A stretch of 20,266 nt of DNA, taken from a virus. Under the pieces are notes generated by a model that did no database searches, was not told where the DNA came from, and saw only the letters and a list, made by a program, of their open reading frames with translations. The position numbers and the translations under genes are program-made. This document shows, one piece after another, positions 11,982 to 19,513 of the stretch. Every line of letters begins with the position of its first letter. Within the stretch, counting starts at the first letter, position 1. The stretch is from IMG/VR virus record IMGVR_UViG_3300020020_000532, positions 1-20,266 of that record; one strand, 5' to 3'.

Positions 11982-12700
11982 ACACTGACACAAATACCAA
12001 CGTAGCCGCTGGTGACACCACCCAGACACCGCCGGCATCCCCGTCCTACAGCCCAGAGGACATCGCCAACGCAGTTCGCGGCGTCATGGACGAACGCGAA
12101 TCGCAGCAGAACCAGCCCCCGGCCGAACTCTCACCCGAACAGCGTGACCAGTTCATGAAGGTCTGGAACCCTGACGACAACTTCCACAACTCGTGGAACC
12201 AAGCCTTCGCTGAAGGTGCAACGCCCGAACAACGCAACGCGGCTTTCGTCGCCCTGCGCTCGGGAATGATGCAGCAGGCCCAACGCTACTCCGACCTGTT
12301 GGTCGATCACCGCATGAATGCGCTGCTTCAGCGTTTCGAGCCGGTGATGAAACACTACCAGGACACGCAACGCCAGACGGTCGAGAATACCTTCTACGGG
12401 GAGTACCCCGCGCTGAAGGAATTCCCCGAGATCGTTCGCGCCGTGGCCGCGGACTTGGCGTCCAAAGGGACGACAGCCGAAACGCCTGCAAAGGCGCGAC
12501 AGATTATTGCGAAAGGAGTCGAGACCGTGCTCAAGAAATTGAACCCCGGTTTCACACTCCCCATGCAAGAAACGCAAGAGAAACCCGTAAACAATCCAGG
12601 AGGAATGCCACCAATGGCTACTCTTTCAGGTGGAGGAAACGGCGGCGGCACCAAACCAACCAACGGTGCGGTCGACGAATTCTCCATTTGGAAGAAATAG
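11978..12700 (+). CDS. Putative scaffolding protein
   Basis: 240 residues, very rich in Gln, Asn, Glu and Pro. The N-terminal 50 residues are disordered (TDTNTNVAAGDTTQTPPASP). The middle is helical with LSPEQRDQFMKVWNPDD and FEPVMKHYQDTQRQTVENTF. The tail is Gly/Pro-rich, ending DEFSIWKK, a short terminal helix of the kind that binds the capsid protein in scaffolds. No signal or membrane segment. Position directly before the major capsid gene is the standard place for a scaffold, which directs procapsid assembly and leaves before DNA enters. Family is called from context and composition, not from a motif. Confidence 0.7.
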   Translation: MNTDTNTNVAAGDTTQTPPASPSYSPEDIANAVRGVMDERESQQNQPPAELSPEQRDQFMKVWNPDDNFHNSWNQAFAEGATPEQRNAAFVALRSGMMQQAQRYSDLLVDHRMNALLQRFEPVMKHYQDTQRQTVENTFYGEYPALKEFPEIVRAVAADLASKGTTAETPAKARQIIAKGVETVLKKLNPGFTLPMQETQEKPVNNPGGMPPMATLSGGGNGGGTKPTNGAVDEFSIWKK

Positions 12701-12745
12701 TCGGTCAGGAGCATTGCTAAGCACCCCAAACCCAAATAATAAACC

Positions 12746-14131
12746 ATGAGCCTACTCGGTCTCGTCTCTGGCGCGACATTCGCCACTGAAGGATTCCGTG
12801 CCAACAACCACAGGCGCGAGGTGTTTCACCAATTCCCAAATGGTGCAGCAACCTTGACCGGTCTTCTGTCGTTGATGGAAACGGAAATGACGGACCACCC
12901 GGAGTTCGGGTGGTTCGAGAAACGCTGGCGTTCCGTCCAGACGCAACTCACGGCGCCAGGTGGCGTCTTCCCCATCTCCCTTTCTGGGGGTGATACGGCG
13001 GTTGCGTCTCCGGCAACACTAACTCAAGGAACAGTCTACCGCCTCAAGGTGGCCTCGTCCGCGGAATTCCGCGTCACGCAGGTGCTGCTCCTTCAACGGG
13101 TTCCCACGTCCAACACGACCTTCGTTGAAGTTCGTGGAGTCGTGGTGAACGTGCCCTCGGCGGATCGCGTCGAGATCCGTGTCCTCGAAACTGTGACGGG
13201 CGTTCTCAACAGCGCCAACAACACGACCGATGCCACCAAGGGGCCTGTCAACGTGTATGCCATCGTCATCGGCACTGCCAATGAAGAAGGTTCCAACTCG
13301 GTCGGTAACGGCCGTTTGATCCTTCCGTGCAATCCGATGAACTACACGCAGATCTTCCGCACACCGTTTTCGTTCACGAACACGGCGCTTGAAGAACCTG
13401 CTACCTTCGACAAGACCGGTATCTACCGTGAGAAGTCGACGGACAACTGCATCGACCACATGACCGAAATCGAGAAGGCGTTCCTCTTTGGCACGCGTTC
13501 GACACAGATGGTCAACAACGGTGAAGGTGAAGACGTGCCCCTGCGCACGTGCGGTGGCATCGAGTGGTACCTGCGCAAGTACGAGGAAGCGAACTCAATC
13601 TACCGTGGCACCGGTTCTCCGGCCATCACGTTGGATGCCGATCCGGACAAGCGCATCATCACCAACTCGACCGGCACCATGACCAAGAGGACTTTCAACG
13701 GCTACATGCGCCGTGCCTTCAAGGTCACCAACAACAAGACCTACGAAAAGTTGGTTTTCTGCGGCGGCAACGTCCTGACGACCATCAACGATATGGTCGA
13801 GTCGCGTATCGTGATCAACAAGAACATGAAAGCCGAGGACACCTTCGGCATGAATGTCACCACGATCGAGACGCCGCACGGCATCCTGCACTTCAAGTCG
13901 CACCCGCTGTTCAACGAGAACCCCGTTCTCGAGTCCGCGATGCTGATCATCGACGTGCAGAACATGCGGTATCGCCCCCTCGGGAAACGCGATACCAAGC
14001 TCAAGAAGCTGATCCAAAACAACGGTGCGGATCGCCGTAAGGATGAGTGGCTTACGGAAGCCTCCCTCGAAGTGCGCAAGCCCGAGGCGAACATGCTCAT
14101 CTACAACTTCAACGAGGTCACCCTGACCTAG
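12746..14131 (+). CDS. Major capsid protein (SU10/DUF5309-like)
   Basis: 461 residues. Features seen: PFSFTNTALEEPATFDKTG, then HMTEIEKAFLFGTRSTQM (about 239-256) and RTCGGIEWYLRKY (about 268-280). Near the end come TTIETPHGILHFKSHPLF, SAMLIIDVQNMRYRPLG, and EWLTEASLEVRKPEANMLI. The EIEKAFLFG...GG order and the late E-x-SLEV segment match the SU10/DUF5309 group of HK97-fold capsid proteins. A beta-rich part at about 85-180 is extra and may form a surface protrusion. Preceded by the scaffold with a 45-base gap (ATAATAAACCATG, no Shine-Dalgarno). This protein builds the icosahedral head. Confidence 0.85.
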   Translation: MSLLGLVSGATFATEGFRANNHRREVFHQFPNGAATLTGLLSLMETEMTDHPEFGWFEKRWRSVQTQLTAPGGVFPISLSGGDTAVASPATLTQGTVYRLKVASSAEFRVTQVLLLQRVPTSNTTFVEVRGVVVNVPSADRVEIRVLETVTGVLNSANNTTDATKGPVNVYAIVIGTANEEGSNSVGNGRLILPCNPMNYTQIFRTPFSFTNTALEEPATFDKTGIYREKSTDNCIDHMTEIEKAFLFGTRSTQMVNNGEGEDVPLRTCGGIEWYLRKYEEANSIYRGTGSPAITLDADPDKRIITNSTGTMTKRTFNGYMRRAFKVTNNKTYEKLVFCGGNVLTTINDMVESRIVINKNMKAEDTFGMNVTTIETPHGILHFKSHPLFNENPVLESAMLIIDVQNMRYRPLGKRDTKLKKLIQNNGADRRKDEWLTEASLEVRKPEANMLIYNFNEVTLT

Positions 14132-14180
14132 TTGGCAACCGTGTTGGGAGGAAGTTACTAACTCTCTTCACAATCAAACG

Positions 14181-14186
14181 AAAGGA
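14181..14186 (+). promoter_or_regulatory. Weak Shine-Dalgarno-like AAAGGA
   Basis: AAAGGA lies 11 bases before the ATG at 14198 in an A-rich leader. It is the only plausible Shine-Dalgarno-like site I see at a gene start in the rightward block, and the spacing is long. Confidence 0.3.
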
Positions 14187-14197
14187 AAACAAACACA

Positions 14198-14401
14198 ATG
14201 TCCAGTGAGAAACTTCGCAAGTCGGGCGGTGTCGGGATGGATTTCGACGGCACCGAAGGTGAGGCACCCTATCAACAGGGGTCCGCGCTCGCCAAAGAAC
14301 ACCCTCCGCACGTGAGTGGTGAAAACAAAATGGGACAGGAAGTGATCTCCAAGAAGCCGACGACCGGCACTCTCGGCGATCGCGGTGTCCAGGGAAGCTA
14401 A
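14198..14401 (+). CDS. Small protein after the major capsid gene
   Basis: 67 residues, polar, Gly/Lys/Ser-rich, with no clear secondary structure and no recognised domain (MDFDGTEGEAPYQQGSALAK). Preceded by a 66-base A-rich leader with a weak Shine-Dalgarno-like site. Its place directly after the capsid gene could suit a head decoration or minor head protein, but its length and disorder-like composition give no real support. The start is well defined because there is no nearby alternative. It is probably expressed with the head genes. Confidence 0.5.
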   Translation: MSSEKLRKSGGVGMDFDGTEGEAPYQQGSALAKEHPPHVSGENKMGQEVISKKPTTGTLGDRGVQGS

Positions 14402-14444
14402 ACCAGCTTCTTCAACCGTTCATGCCAGACTCTGGCCCTAACCT

Positions 14445-15227
14445 ATGCCTGCCGATCTAACGCCGATCCTGAGTGCAGTCAAGCTGTATCTCCAAGTAAA
14501 TTACCCGGAAGTCTCAACAGGACCTGCGGGAAGTCAAGGTGGAGCTGCTGTTACTGAAGCTGCATTTCAACAGCTCTGCATGCTCGCGTTAAACAACGCA
14601 AGAAAGTTTGCGGAGTTGCAACACGACTGGCGATGTGAGGAGGTCCGGGTTAGGGCCACTATTCCGGCGAATTCCAAGGTGCCGATGACGGCCTTGGTTG
14701 ATTACTGGAATGCAGAAGAGACGTGGGATATTAAATCCCTTCAGAGCGCGTATATCGTTGTCGATGACGTCACGCCTGAGTCCCTACGGCCGATTGAAAT
14801 TACAACGGCGAAATCGTGGGCACGGAAGCAGATGGATATTGATGACGCGTATGCGGAGTCGGAGTTCGAGACGCGGTATCGCGGAGAGGCTATTTCGGAC
14901 TTCAATAGCCGACTGTCGCAGTTGATCATTATGGGTGATGACATGTTCCTTTATCCAGCGGTGGATGAAGATGTGGACATCGTCCTGGATGGGTATAAGT
15001 GGTTGGCTGAGTATGAGAAGTCAACCAGTGTGGATTTCTTCACACAACGAGGCACTGCGTATTTGCAGTTCGCCGCAATTTGCGAGGCCAACCTTCTGGC
15101 CAAGACTTTTGTTATGAGACAAGAAGGAAACATTGCCCCTCCCACACGTGAGCGTGATGAGAACTTGGCGGTTCTTATCAACCATGACAGCTATTCGGTG
15201 GAAGGTGGCGCAGTCCAGGACCTCTAA
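14445..15227 (+). CDS. Putative head-tail adaptor protein
   Basis: 260 residues, mostly helical. ALNNARKFAELQHDW (about 49-63) and the later LYPAVDEDVDIVLDGYKWLAEYE (about 168-190), followed by DFFTQRGTAYLQFAAICEAN, resemble adaptor proteins of SU10-like podoviruses. These close the gap between portal and tail. The protein is hydrophilic, without membrane parts. It follows the capsid module directly, the usual place for head completion genes. A 12-codon ORF (14422-14460) overlaps its start in another frame. It ends in TAATG overlap with the next gene. The + strand turns G-rich here compared with the capsid gene. Confidence 0.65.
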   Translation: MPADLTPILSAVKLYLQVNYPEVSTGPAGSQGGAAVTEAAFQQLCMLALNNARKFAELQHDWRCEEVRVRATIPANSKVPMTALVDYWNAEETWDIKSLQSAYIVVDDVTPESLRPIEITTAKSWARKQMDIDDAYAESEFETRYRGEAISDFNSRLSQLIIMGDDMFLYPAVDEDVDIVLDGYKWLAEYEKSTSVDFFTQRGTAYLQFAAICEANLLAKTFVMRQEGNIAPPTRERDENLAVLINHDSYSVEGGAVQDL

Positions 15228-16333
15228 TGAGTATCGGAAGCGGCAGTGCAGAGTTCACACCATTGCAGGCCATGTCGAAAGACGGCCCGCCATTGATGCA
15301 CTACGAGTATGTACCACAGATCCAGCAATATGTCAGGAAGTGGGAAGGGTCGATCCCGAATGCAGATACTTCACCGGCCCAGCGTTTTGGAGACATTTTC
15401 GTTGAAATCAAAAACGAACGTAATCGTAAGGAAAGTCGGATTAGTTTGTCAACGGTTATTACGGGCACCTCAACTTCAGGGACGTTCGTTTCGAGGGTTA
15501 ATAAGGTTAATGAGCTTGCACTCGAGAAGCTCATGCCGTATATCGCGACGATTACTAAGACGACGCAGGTTGTGCCTGCTGGAACAAGTCCTGATGCCCT
15601 TAGCTTTACAAGATTGAGGTCTGAGGTGCTGTACTTTGATACGGTGCACGCACAGAAGGAGACCTGGGACGTTACTGGGTTTATCACGTTGACTGGGTCG
15701 AAGAGCGATCCAGAGACGGATTTTCCTGTGGTTATTGTTAGAGAGGTGTTCGCGACCAATCCTGGGAATTCGAGCTCGGCGGGTATTGAGGATGAGGTTG
15801 AACAGGTTGATGAGTTTCACTGGCTAAGAACCAGGAACACGATCAGCTCTGGTGCGACGGTTGTGTCGTATGACAACATCCGATACACGTTCCCGAGGTT
15901 ACTGACTGGCTGGTCGTTCGACAGCATCTTCTTGGAAGCGCAGGGGAGGACTTATCCGATCTTTGAACCGCTCCTCCGTGAGGAAGAGACGAAGATCACA
16001 GTGGCCAAAGTGACGACGACGTTTCATAGTACAGTGCAGGTTCCTCCGGTGCTGTACTCGTTTAAGACCGAGCCTCTTCGCTACGACGGGATCATCTTCA
16101 ATGTGGACCTTCCTGCGGTGTTGAGAAACACTGGTTCGTTGTTTGTTACCACGCATGAGGAAGATTCGTACTATGGACCTCTGATTGGTGAAAGTTTCAC
16201 GTGGGGCTCAACCAACATAACAGCCTCGCAGTATTTAGGGTCCATTGGGCAGTTGAAGGTCGTTGGGTTTACCAGTGTTCCGTGGCGGTATAACCTGTTC
16301 AAGACGGTGAAAACCGAGATCACGTTGGAATGA
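15227..16333 (+). CDS. Putative tail or virion structural protein
   Basis: 368 residues. I do not recognise the family. Beta-rich throughout (VLYFDTVHAQKETWDVTGFITLTG, TKITVAKVTTTFHSTVQVPP) with a more polar N-terminus (PLMHYEYVPQIQQYVRKWEG) and no signal or coiled coil. The size and position after the adaptor fit a tail tube, nozzle or baseplate-type component of a short tail. TAATG overlap with the previous gene and ATGA overlap with the next show a tight unit of three. The region is G/T-rich on the coding strand. Confidence 0.6.
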   Translation: MSIGSGSAEFTPLQAMSKDGPPLMHYEYVPQIQQYVRKWEGSIPNADTSPAQRFGDIFVEIKNERNRKESRISLSTVITGTSTSGTFVSRVNKVNELALEKLMPYIATITKTTQVVPAGTSPDALSFTRLRSEVLYFDTVHAQKETWDVTGFITLTGSKSDPETDFPVVIVREVFATNPGNSSSAGIEDEVEQVDEFHWLRTRNTISSGATVVSYDNIRYTFPRLLTGWSFDSIFLEAQGRTYPIFEPLLREEETKITVAKVTTTFHSTVQVPPVLYSFKTEPLRYDGIIFNVDLPAVLRNTGSLFVTTHEEDSYYGPLIGESFTWGSTNITASQYLGSIGQLKVVGFTSVPWRYNLFKTVKTEITLE

Positions 16334-16911
16334 AGCACTACAACAATGATGCCTATGAGTCTACAGTTTGGAGGGACCCAGACAAAACGGTCTCTCGTAG
16401 AAAGAGGCACGTGCAGAAGAATGTAGTTAGCTGCCCGATCTTACCTAACTCGGTTTACATTAAGATTTCGAACTTTACCAGCTTCTGGATCACTCCTGGA
16501 TATTCAAACGGACAGCTTGCTACGTATCTTGGAAGTGCAATTTCTGTGGTGACAGAGTTCAAACTTGGTTTGCAAATTCCCTTGGAGTGGAAAGGGCACG
16601 GTCTTTGGGTTGGATTGTGGCCGGTTATCACCAGTGGTGACCCGTTCTTCATCATCGACCCTGCAAGTCCTTGGGTCTGGGCGATTTACAACGAGGACTT
16701 GGATACGTCAATCGGAGATCCTCCAGGTGGAGGCGGACCTGAGGGTGTGAGAGTTTTCAAGAACTACAACCAAGCGTTCTTCAGGAGCGAGGTTCCGGAC
16801 GATCCTGAATATCAGTTTCTAAGAGCTGCAGGGTATGGGAACTTTAGAGTTTACACTCCAGTAGATAGTTCAAGCTACGTGCAGTATGATCATCACCAAA
16901 ACTATCCCTAA
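16330..16911 (+). CDS. Unknown protein in the tail module
   Basis: 193 residues, rich in aromatic residues (FTSFWITPGYSNG, GLWVGLWPVITSG, ASPWVWAIYNED), basic at the N-terminus (RRKRH) and with a PPGGGGPEG linker at about 135. Not recognised. The aromatic beta-like composition fits a structural tail protein that packs against another. It starts in ATGA overlap with the previous gene and overlaps the following gene by 26 bases. Confidence 0.6.
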   Translation: MKHYNNDAYESTVWRDPDKTVSRRKRHVQKNVVSCPILPNSVYIKISNFTSFWITPGYSNGQLATYLGSAISVVTEFKLGLQIPLEWKGHGLWVGLWPVITSGDPFFIIDPASPWVWAIYNEDLDTSIGDPPGGGGPEGVRVFKNYNQAFFRSEVPDDPEYQFLRAAGYGNFRVYTPVDSSSYVQYDHHQNYP

Positions 16912-17551
16912 GTTTCGTGAAGCTTCTGGGCGGGTTTTATCAAGGGCCGCAAAGAAGGGATTCAGGACTGTCACTACCTGGGTTGACCCTGATGGAGACC
17001 CGGCTTACAGGATGGTTCCAGTTTTGGAAGGCAATGGATACAACAAGTTCACAGGAATGGGGATCACGTGTCCGACTCCATTCGTGCAGGATGCCACTGT
17101 GTTTGCTCCTCAGGCAACAAAGACATTTGATGATGTGGTGTTAAATCGTGAACGTGCTCGCTGGCTATTCCCCTTCGATTTGCTAAATGAATTCGGTTTC
17201 GCTACTTTCTACCTGCACATTGCATTCACGTTTGTTTACGATTGGTCACAGCCAGACTCAGAACTGCCTCCTGAAATTCACGAAATCGGCATTCAGAACC
17301 TGATTGCAGAAGTGGTCGTAAACGGAACGCCGGGACCTCCAGTTGTATACGGACAAACATTACCAGGACTCGCTGGAGTAACGTCAACCAGCGCCACGGA
17401 CTTTTCAATCGTGATTGGCACTTGGCAGTCTGGACGTAGCTCAGGTGTCAGAGTTGATCAGAAGTTTGTAGGAAATCCAAGTCTTTCATCATTTGTTACC
17501 GATGACGGTGACGAACTGACCATTCCATCATTCACCTTCTACCTCGCGTAA
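16886..17551 (+). CDS. Unknown protein in the tail module
   Basis: 221 residues from the ATG at 16886, whose reading frame overlaps the previous gene by 26 bases; the next ATG would remove over 40 residues. The N-terminus is basic (KTIPKFREASGRVLSRAAKK), followed by beta-like segments with many aromatic residues (ATFYLHIAFTFVYDW) and a Ser/Thr-rich end (TDFSIVIGTWQSGRSSG). No domain recognised. The overlap with its neighbour and the similar style suggest that the two are partners in the tail. The coding strand is less G-rich at its end than at its start. Confidence 0.6.
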   Translation: MIITKTIPKFREASGRVLSRAAKKGFRTVTTWVDPDGDPAYRMVPVLEGNGYNKFTGMGITCPTPFVQDATVFAPQATKTFDDVVLNRERARWLFPFDLLNEFGFATFYLHIAFTFVYDWSQPDSELPPEIHEIGIQNLIAEVVVNGTPGPPVVYGQTLPGLAGVTSTSATDFSIVIGTWQSGRSSGVRVDQKFVGNPSLSSFVTDDGDELTIPSFTFYLA

Positions 17552-17555
17552 AGCC

Positions 17556-18650
17556 ATGGCTCTTAAAAAGAAACAACCGGAAAAGCAAGATCCTCGTGCA
17601 GCGAAGCTCCAGCAATTGAGCCAGCTGCAGGGAATGACGCCTGATCCAAGTCAAACCTTCGGTGTCCTTGAGGCGCTGAGTGGTATTAACGCACGTCAGG
17701 CAGGTGTCGACGCAGAGCAGGCAATGCGCCCGCAGGAATTGCGCCGTGCAACTCTCACCAACAACCTTATGGAGCAATTGACTCCGTTTCAGGTGCTTGG
17801 TGCAAGCAAAGGTGAGGAGCAGAGGCTGTTCGAAAACAGCTTGAAAACCAACCAGGACATTCGTGAAGGCAATCAAGATGTCCGCTTGGGCTCACAAGAA
17901 GAGCGGTTGCAGAAACTGTTCCCTTATCAGGAACTCGAGGCGAGTAAGAATGAAGAACAACGCTTGTTCAACAATCAACTCCTCACCAATCAAGACCTTC
18001 GTGAAGGATCAGTCGAAAGTCGTGCTGCTCGCATGTTCGCCCCTCAGCTCGAAATGGCTGAACTCGGCCCACAGGCAGCTCTCATGGACATGATGTTCCG
18101 TGGTGAGCAGGTGCGTGGTGCTGCGCGTGAGAACTCACTCGGCGACGAATTCGGACGCGTCAAGACCATCTTCGAGCTCCTGGGACAGAATGCCCAGATC
18201 GAGCACCTGACTCGCCCTCCATTCGACCCTCGTGCTGCACTTCTAGGTGGCGCTGGTGCAACAGGTGTTGGCACTGGAACCGACTACGACGCCGAAACCC
18301 AAGCCATTCTCGACGATCCCAACACTCCTGAAGCCACCAAACGAGGGGTTCGCAGACTCCGAGGGAAACCCGTACCATCCTCCGCCGGGGAAGACGCCCC
18401 TCGTAGTGGCCTCGGCCCTGCGTCAGGTGGAGCCTTCGGAGACGTCCTCGGAGCCTTGTCCGCGGGAACCCTCACCAGTCCGCACTTTGGACCAACCCAG
18501 AAGAAGGACGTCTACGATCCTGACAAACCCGTGGACGCCATGACTGAGGGTGTCGCCGCGTTCCTGGAGAAAATCTTCGGCACCACGCCCACGCGTGAGA
18601 GAGCCAAACAACGTGCTGCTGAGCGCAAAGCACGAGCTGAAGCCAAGTAA
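17556..18650 (+). CDS. Coiled-coil protein with internal duplication (ejection protein candidate)
   Basis: 364 residues. Lys-rich start (ALKKKQPEKQDP), then a Gln/Arg/Leu-rich helical part. Two copies of one unit are clear: residues 75-105 (LTPFQVLGASKGEEQRLF...) and 121-151 (LFPYQELEASKNEEQRLF...), 46 residues apart, both ending NQD(I/L)REG. The middle becomes disordered (Gly/Thr/Asp, 225-300) and the C-terminus is a basic helix (RERAKQRAAERKARAEAK). No catalytic motif. Repeated amphipathic helices and the position late in the structural module fit an internal virion protein injected with DNA, but this is inference. Confidence 0.6.
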   Translation: MALKKKQPEKQDPRAAKLQQLSQLQGMTPDPSQTFGVLEALSGINARQAGVDAEQAMRPQELRRATLTNNLMEQLTPFQVLGASKGEEQRLFENSLKTNQDIREGNQDVRLGSQEERLQKLFPYQELEASKNEEQRLFNNQLLTNQDLREGSVESRAARMFAPQLEMAELGPQAALMDMMFRGEQVRGAARENSLGDEFGRVKTIFELLGQNAQIEHLTRPPFDPRAALLGGAGATGVGTGTDYDAETQAILDDPNTPEATKRGVRRLRGKPVPSSAGEDAPRSGLGPASGGAFGDVLGALSAGTLTSPHFGPTQKKDVYDPDKPVDAMTEGVAAFLEKIFGTTPTRERAKQRAAERKARAEAK

Positions 18651-18673
18651 TCACTCATTAACACCCTACCTAT

Positions 18674-19510
18674 ATGGCAGCAATTACTGCGCAAGCATTC
18701 TGGAACAGTCCCATTGGACAGCTCCTCGCACAAGCCTTCAGTGGCGGTCAAACCGCTACGGGAAGGACACCGGTTGATGCACCTGCAACGGGGCCTCAAC
18801 AAGCACCTGGACCACAACAGAACTCCATGGCAGAAACTGTCAACGCACTGATGGGCACTCAGCTCCAGCAGCAACAGGCCAACCTTGGATTCCTGCGTGA
18901 GCGGCCCAATACCAGCACTCCTGAAAACCCTGGAGCCAAACCCTACCACGGACTCAACGAACTCTACAAGATGAACCCGCAACTCGGCGGTCTCATCATC
19001 GACGAGAACGGCGCGTCCTTGTCAGGTGGCGGCGAAGCGTCTGCACGTCCCAGCGCTGAAGCACGGTTCAACCAGGGTGTCTGGGGCAATCCCAACGGAC
19101 GGACCATCGCACCACCTGCACAGGGCACTCAGATCGTCAACGGTAAGCCGGTCGAAATGTCCGGTGCTGAGATCTTCCAGCAGATGAGCCAGACCAACCA
19201 GCAACCCGCAATCCCGCTTAACATGACACCGGGACTCCGCGGCGGTGCCACGACGGGTGGAGTTCCACAAGGACCTTCAACCACCACAGTCAACGGTCTG
19301 CAAGTCCCCATGCAGTCCTTCCTTCAGGGTGCGAACAACCTGCAACCCGGTCAGCCCTCAACCTCCTACCAAATGGGCCTTGGCAATGATGCCATCGCTG
19401 CGTTGATGGCGAACGCCGGGTTCGGCAAGACTGGTGGACAGACTCAGCCCACACCCTATCGCCCGCCGGTTGGTTCCAAGGCGGTGAAGCCCAGAAACTC
19501 ATTCTATTAA
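18674..19510 (+). CDS. Gln/Pro/Gly-rich low-complexity virion protein candidate
   Basis: 278 residues, mostly low complexity: PATGPQQAPGPQQN, MGTQLQQQQANLGF, a Gly-rich middle and a Pro/Thr tail (TQPTPYRPPVGSKAVKPRN). A short hydrophobic helix opens the protein (AAITAQAFWNSPIGQLLAQAF). No domain recognised. Such proteins are seen beside internal virion proteins in podoviruses and may be flexible cargo or ejection partners. The start has no Shine-Dalgarno (CTACCTATATG). C-rich on the coding strand. Confidence 0.6.
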   Translation: MAAITAQAFWNSPIGQLLAQAFSGGQTATGRTPVDAPATGPQQAPGPQQNSMAETVNALMGTQLQQQQANLGFLRERPNTSTPENPGAKPYHGLNELYKMNPQLGGLIIDENGASLSGGGEASARPSAEARFNQGVWGNPNGRTIAPPAQGTQIVNGKPVEMSGAEIFQQMSQTNQQPAIPLNMTPGLRGGATTGGVPQGPSTTTVNGLQVPMQSFLQGANNLQPGQPSTSYQMGLGNDAIAALMANAGFGKTGGQTQPTPYRPPVGSKAVKPRNSFY

Positions 19511-19513
19511 CCG

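Noticed and set aside
13549-14040. 163-codon plus-strand ORF inside the capsid gene
   Set aside because: Out-of-frame shadow of the major capsid gene, extremely rich in His, Arg and Gln.
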